This document shows positions 59,898-64,000 of a stretch of DNA of 64,000 bases, in pieces. A program made the position numbers and the translations under genes. This DNA is from Halovivax limisalsi (lineage in GTDB: Archaea; Halobacteriota; Halobacteria; Halobacteriales; Natrialbaceae). Below the pieces are notes generated by a model that saw nothing but the letters and a program-made list of their open reading frames with translations, had not been told where the DNA came from and did not search any database. Where the stretch lies: the NCBI RefSeq assembly GCF_023093535.1, contig NZ_CP095757.1, positions 1-64,000 of the forward strand, in the 5' to 3' direction. Position 1 is the stretch's first letter. The number at the start of each line of letters is the position of its first letter.

Positions 59898-60728
59898 TCA
59901 CTCGCGTTCGTGCGCCCAGAATTCGTCGTCGACGGTGACTTCCTTCTTGAAGAGCGGGACCTCGTCTTTCAGCCGATCGATCCCGTCCTCGACGGCCCGA
60001 AACGCCTCCGCCCGGTGGCCCGCGAGGACGACCGCGTAGACGACGTCCTCGCCGGATCTGACCACGCCGGTCCGGTGGTGAAGCGCGACCTCGTGGACGC
60101 CCTCGCGTGCCAGCAGGGCGTCCTCGATGGCGCGCATCCGCTCGGCGGCGACGTCCTCGTAGGCCTCGAACTCGAGGTACTCGGTGGGCGAATCGTCGGG
60201 TTCGTCCCTCGCGCGCACCCGCCCGGTGAACGTCGCGATCGCCCCCGCACGCTCCGCGCGAGGGGACCGCTCGACGCGCCGGACGAGCGATTCGAGCGTC
60301 TCGTGTGGATCGCTCGCCGCGACCGATCGAAAAATGGCGTCGACGTCGAGGTCACCGGGCGAGTCGACGGCGACGAGGTGGTCACCGGCTGCCTCGGGAT
60401 CCGCCCCGACCGCGATGGTCGGGTGCGCAAGATTCTCGACGCCGACGACGACCGCGAAGTCGCACTCGGTCGCGAGCGAATCCAGCGCGCCGGCGACGGA
60501 CAGACCCGTCCCCGTCGCCGCCCAGTCGCCATCGGCGCCGAGGTCGTAGGTGACGTCACCCCCGCTCGGCGCGCGGTCGGGCGCCGAGGTCGCCCCGTCC
60601 GCGATGGTCGCGTCGTAGCGGATCACGCCGACCCGACCCTCGCGCCCGAATCGACCGACGAGACGATCGACCGCGCCCGAGATCGCACCGGCCGACGCCC
60701 CGTCGTCCGTAATCCCCAGTACGTGCAT
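59898..60728 (-). CDS. moaE: MobB-like/MoaE fusion, molybdopterin synthase large subunit
   Basis: A 276-residue two-domain protein. Residues 1-125 resemble a MobB-type region without a clear Walker A (HVLGITDDGASAGAISGAVDRLVGRFG... DYDLGADGDW... FAVVVGVENLAHPTIAVG). Residues about 140-276 are MoaE: GAIATFTGRVRARDE near 165, YLEFEAYEDVAAERM near 185, HHRTGVVRSGEDVVYAVVLAGHRAEAFRAVEDGIDRLKDEVPLFKKEVTVDDEFW with the active-site Lys pair. MoaE with MoaD transfers sulfur to precursor Z to make molybdopterin. The fusion form is known from haloarchaea. ATG complement at 60726-60728. Confidence 0.9.
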   Translation of the reverse strand: MHVLGITDDGASAGAISGAVDRLVGRFGREGRVGVIRYDATIADGATSAPDRAPSGGDVTYDLGADGDWAATGTGLSVAGALDSLATECDFAVVVGVENLAHPTIAVGADPEAAGDHLVAVDSPGDLDVDAIFRSVAASDPHETLESLVRRVERSPRAERAGAIATFTGRVRARDEPDDSPTEYLEFEAYEDVAAERMRAIEDALLAREGVHEVALHHRTGVVRSGEDVVYAVVLAGHRAEAFRAVEDGIDRLKDEVPLFKKEVTVDDEFWAHERE

Positions 60729-60907
60729 ACTAGGACGTGGTGGGGGTTCGTTGTAGCTGTTGGGGAGCGCGAGGCGGGAACGAAGTGACCGCCTCGGGTG
60801 TATGAACGACAACCGACGGAGCCGTCAACGGCGAGCCGGAAGCAGCGGGAACGGGACGTCTACCCCGCTTCTGTGTCCGGCTCTGGATCCGGCCCCTCGC
60901 TCGTCGA

Positions 60908-62716
60908 TCAGGCGAGCAGCGTCGGTCCGAAGATCATCAGAACGAAACTCGCGAGCATGGTCACGCCGACGAGCGTGGTAACCACGCGCACCCGCCGTCG
61001 TGTCGCGTCGATCCCGGGAAGGCGCGAGATGATCGCCTCGGCCGAGGTGCGCATGATGTGACCGCCGTCGAGCGGGAAGGCCGGAATGCAGTTGAAGAAG
61101 CCGAGGTTCAGGTTGATCCAGCCCGTCCAGAAGAGGACGTTCGCAAGCGCGAATATCGCGGGCTCGCCGAGTCCGCCGAGGGCGCCCTGGACCTCGTAGA
61201 AGTTCTCGATCCCTCCGGCAAAGCCCGCGAAGTTAAACTGCAACCCGAGTAACCCGATGATCGGCAGTAACAGGGCGAAGACGATCTTTCCGAAGAACGT
61301 TTCGGTGATGGCGAACGGGTTCTCGCCCCCGCCGCCGAGGACGCTGTGGAATGCCTCCGCCGGATAGAGCTGGACGCCGAGGTCGTTGATCTGCAGGCCC
61401 GAGATTCCGTCGTAGACCGCAGCGTCGAACTGCGCCGACTGCGGATCGACGGTGACCTCGTAGGAGACCGATTCGCCCCCGAGATAGCCCGAGATCGCGA
61501 TGGTCTCGCCCGCGTTGGCCTCGACGACGTCCTGCAACGTCGCGCCATCGACGGTCCGCTCGCCGGCGGCGGTCGTCACGACGACGAACGAGTCGACCGG
61601 CACACCGGCTTCGTCGAGCGGGCTCCCCTCGAGGACCTGGACGGCAGCCCCGATGGGGATGTCGTGGGTCGTTCGCGTGCCGTCGGCCGACTGGGCGGTG
61701 ACCGTCGCCCGCTCGCTGTCGCCGACGGCCGCGCGTAATCCGGTGACCGTCGTCACCGACTCGCCGTCGACGTCGACGATGCGATCGCGGAGGCCGATCC
61801 CGGTCGGACCGCCCTCGATCTTCGAGGTGACGATCGGCTGGCGATCCACCTGCCGCTGCTCGTCGCCGTCGATCGTGACCGTGATCGTCCCCGAATCGGT
61901 CGCGTCGAGAGCGCGTCCGAGCTCGTCGTTCCCCCCGATGGGATCGCCGTTGACGTGCGTGATGCGGTCGTTCGGCTGGATCTCGGCGTCCTGGGCGGGG
62001 GAGTTGTCGATCACGTCGCCGATGGCGGCGCCCGGGGCCACGGCGATGACGCTCCCGACGAGCCAGAACAGCAGCGCGAAACTCGCCAGCGTCACCACGA
62101 AGTTGTTGGTGACGCCGGCGGCGAACATCCGCGTCTGACCGCCGCGACTCGCGTCTCGACTGCTCTCCTCGTCCGGCTGGACGAACGCCCCGATCGGCAG
62201 GACGGCCAGCAGCGCGATCCCCATCGAGTCGATGTCGATGTCCTCGACGCGACAGAGCAGGCCGTGGCCACCCTCGTGGACGACGAGGCCGACGAAGAGT
62301 CCGGCGACGATCCCCGGCGTCGCGGACGGCGGCAGGAAGTCGTTGAGCCCCGGGATGATGAGGATGTTTCGTGGCTGCTGGATCTGCGTCGGCTGGGGCG
62401 CGAGGACGGAACTGATCGCGGCGCTGAGCAGGAAGAGGAACATCGCGACCATCACGACGAGGGCGATACCGACGCCGAAGTTCGACCACGCCCGCCAGAA
62501 GCGCTTCGGACCGGCCAGCCATGAGAGAAACGCCCGACCGCGCTTGGTGTGCAGCGTCACCATCGGACCCTGGACGCTCACCCAGTCGGGCAGGTCGACG
62601 CGTTTTCGAACGGCCCACAGGGCGGCCCAGTAGAGCCCGAGTCCGATCAGTATCCAGGTCAATATCGTCGACCCGAAGAGCGGCGGGACGGAGAGTGCGG
62701 GGAGCACAGTTCCCAT
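60908..62716 (-). CDS. site-2 protease family (M50) metalloprotease with PDZ domains
   Basis: A 602-residue intramembrane protease. Three hydrophobic segments come before the zinc motif GLVVHEGGHGLLCR near residue 148; PDZ-like domains follow at about 240-300 (NSPAQDAEIQPNDRITHVNGDPI) and 330-420 (EGSPLDEAGVPVDSFVVV). The second ligand motif is FFNCIPAFPLDGGHIMRTSAEAII near 555. This is the RseP-like form, distinct from the PDZ-less protease at 56.3 kb. The TM segments near 470-545 complete the core. Substrates unknown. LysS is downstream in the opposite reading order on the same strand, 128 bp away. Confidence 0.93.
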   Translation of the reverse strand: MGTVLPALSVPPLFGSTILTWILIGLGLYWAALWAVRKRVDLPDWVSVQGPMVTLHTKRGRAFLSWLAGPKRFWRAWSNFGVGIALVVMVAMFLFLLSAAISSVLAPQPTQIQQPRNILIIPGLNDFLPPSATPGIVAGLFVGLVVHEGGHGLLCRVEDIDIDSMGIALLAVLPIGAFVQPDEESSRDASRGGQTRMFAAGVTNNFVVTLASFALLFWLVGSVIAVAPGAAIGDVIDNSPAQDAEIQPNDRITHVNGDPIGGNDELGRALDATDSGTITVTIDGDEQRQVDRQPIVTSKIEGGPTGIGLRDRIVDVDGESVTTVTGLRAAVGDSERATVTAQSADGTRTTHDIPIGAAVQVLEGSPLDEAGVPVDSFVVVTTAAGERTVDGATLQDVVEANAGETIAISGYLGGESVSYEVTVDPQSAQFDAAVYDGISGLQINDLGVQLYPAEAFHSVLGGGGENPFAITETFFGKIVFALLLPIIGLLGLQFNFAGFAGGIENFYEVQGALGGLGEPAIFALANVLFWTGWINLNLGFFNCIPAFPLDGGHIMRTSAEAIISRLPGIDATRRRVRVVTTLVGVTMLASFVLMIFGPTLLA

Positions 62717-62844
62717 TAGTCGTCACCCCCACCGACGGGGTGGAGTGATTTGTGTCTGGCGCTTCGGCCCCTCCGTCGACGCCCACCGATTCGCCTTCGG
62801 GTCCGTCAAACGGTCTGGGTCGGCCCGGTTCCGTCGCGCCCAGG

Positions 62845-64000
62845 TCAGCGCTCCCGGCGGAGCCGGTCGACGACGAACTCGCGGTCGAGCTTCGCGAGGA
62901 ACTGCCCCAGCTTCGGCCCCTGATCGTCGTCGAAGAAGAGGCGATAGCCCGCCGCGAAGAAGTCGCCGACGGGGACGTCGTGTCGCTTCGCCGTCTCGTA
63001 GATTTCGCCTTGCAGTTCGTCGGGATCCTCGTCGCCGCCCGCCGCGACGAAGTCGGCCAGTTCGTCGAGCGCCGCCTCGGTCGCGTCGTCGAAGTCGTGG
63101 TCGGGCAACGCTGCGCGCTTGAGCTCGTAATCGAACTCGTTGCCGGTGCGACGCGCCCACGCCTGGGCGCGTTCGACGCGGGCCAGCGCGTCGGCGACGA
63201 CCGGTTCGGGCGCGTCGTCGGGAATGTGGCCCTCCGTCCGGGCGATCTCCTCGCGGATCGACGGATCGTCGGTCATCCCGAGGACGGCGGCGAACGTGTA
63301 GGGCAAGCGGACGCGATTGGGGTCGGGGCCCTCCCTGCGCCCGCCGGGGGGCTCGGATTCGGCGGCAGTAGCCGCCCCGCTTTCGGCGGCAGTTGCCGCC
63401 CCGACGACGAGTGGATAGACGCGCTCGGCGAAGCGTTTCTCGTCCTCGCTGGCGTCGACCTCCCCGAAGTAGATCCGCTCGAAGCGGTCGAACTCGTCGA
63501 CGAGCTGGTCCAGTCGCTCGACGCTGAAGTCGCGGGCCTTCGCGGGGTCCTTCGCGAAGAAGTAGCGGAGCACTTCGGGCTCGATCAGGTCGAGGACGTC
63601 AGAGACCAGGATGACGTTCCCCTCGGAAGAGGAGAAGGCCGCGCCGTCGAGCGTGAACCACTCGTAGACCATCGGCACCGGCGGCTCGTTCCCCAGGACG
63701 TTTCGGGCGATGTCCTCGCCGCTCGGCCAGGAGCCCTCGGCGTGGTCCTTGCCGAAGGGTTCGAAGTCGACGCCCAGCGCCTGCCACTGGGCGGGCCACT
63801 CGAAGCGCCAGGGGAGCTTGCCCTCGCGGAGAGTCGCGGTGCCCTCGTGGCCGCAGCCCTCGATGGTCCGGTCGCCGGCCTCGAGGTCGGTACAGCGATA
63901 GTCGACCGTGCCACCATCTCCGCCGGTGCCATCGTCGCCGTCGTCGAGATCGACGCTCGTCACCGTCTCGGTGATCTTCCCGCAGTTCTCGCAGATCGGG
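62845..64000 (-). CDS. lysS: lysyl-tRNA synthetase class I, 3' part (5' end outside the window)
   Basis: The gene runs off the right edge; 385 codons of the C-terminal part are visible. At the edge is a zinc-knuckle ICENCGKITETV, then FEPFGKDHAEGSWPSGEDIARNVLG, and the KMSKS-equivalent FSSSEGNVILVSDVLD, in which the usual Lys before Gly-Asn is Glu. Then comes the C-terminal helical anticodon-binding domain. An Ala/Thr-rich insertion contains the duplicated octapeptide GAATAAES. Class I LysRS is typical of many archaea and charges tRNA-Lys. The N terminus and HIGH motif lie beyond the window. Confidence 0.95.
   Translation of the reverse strand, partial: PICENCGKITETVTSVDLDDGDDGTGGDGGTVDYRCTDLEAGDRTIEGCGHEGTATLREGKLPWRFEWPAQWQALGVDFEPFGKDHAEGSWPSGEDIARNVLGNEPPVPMVYEWFTLDGAAFSSSEGNVILVSDVLDLIEPEVLRYFFAKDPAKARDFSVERLDQLVDEFDRFERIYFGEVDASEDEKRFAERVYPLVVGAATAAESGAATAAESEPPGGRREGPDPNRVRLPYTFAAVLGMTDDPSIREEIARTEGHIPDDAPEPVVADALARVERAQAWARRTGNEFDYELKRAALPDHDFDDATEAALDELADFVAAGGDEDPDELQGEIYETAKRHDVPVGDFFAAGYRLFFDDDQGPKLGQFLAKLDREFVVDRLRRER

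Overview
The window is chromosomal DNA of a haloarchaeon (class Halobacteria). The evidence is high GC with strongly acidic predicted proteins, archaeal ribosomal proteins L40e and S19e, archaeal SecF-SecD gene order, archaeosine/queuosine-type precursor transport, class I lysyl-tRNA synthetase, HalOD1 and other Halobacteria-specific small families, and leaderless promoters with a TATA-like box about 25-35 nt before many start codons. I cannot name the genus from sequence alone. No rRNA, tRNA, CRISPR array, insertion sequence or prophage was seen; this is mostly core genome, densely coding on both strands.

Layout. 0.1-6.7 kb: small membrane protein, YhhQ-type transporter, M29 aminopeptidase, L40e, HisH, family 4 uracil-DNA glycosylase, PhiH-like winged helix regulator with a structured leader candidate, DUF99 protein, a small acidic protein and a metallo-beta-lactamase fold hydrolase. 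6.8-12.7 kb: membrane histidine kinase, a DUF5806-like protein, a secreted beta-propeller protein and a Tat-exported peptide made of seven GWAW repeats. 12.9-21.2 kb: thiolase, M20-type amidohydrolase, YdjM-like membrane protein, long-chain acyl-CoA synthetase, DUF389 membrane protein and an archaellum-like membrane-anchored protein. 21.4-28.8 kb: RNA polymerase epsilon-like subunit preceded by a 0.56 kb array of four promoter-like repeats, hemL, a divergent winged helix regulator/unknown enzyme pair around a palindrome, an EamA exporter, a methyltransferase and hemB. 29-38 kb: second metallo-beta-lactamase, EngB GTPase, a 120 kDa winged-helix/AAA/TPR regulator, Lrp regulator, HalOD1 protein, zinc microprotein, PRC-barrel protein with Nob1, and a CPBP protease. 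38-45.6 kb: pgi, a mechanosensitive-channel-like protein, DUF5812-like protein, SecF-SecD and TruA. 45.7-50.5 kb: two alkaline-phosphatase-superfamily sulfatases flanking a PadR regulator. 50.6-64 kb: zinc microprotein, HisS, histidine kinase, PP-loop protein with PDCD5, S19e, ThiL, two site-2 proteases, a Tat-exported beta-helix protein, a MobB-MoaE fusion and the 3' part of LysS.

Functional links are mostly local: PRC-barrel with Nob1, S19e with PDCD5, SecF with SecD, hemL with hemB a few kb apart. The most unusual signals are the GWAW repeat peptide, the promoter-like repeat array upstream of the RNA polymerase epsilon-like gene, two leaderless 21-codon upstream ORFs that overlap the next start by four bases, and the regulator/enzyme pair around a GTTGGC-GACA-GCCAAC palindrome.
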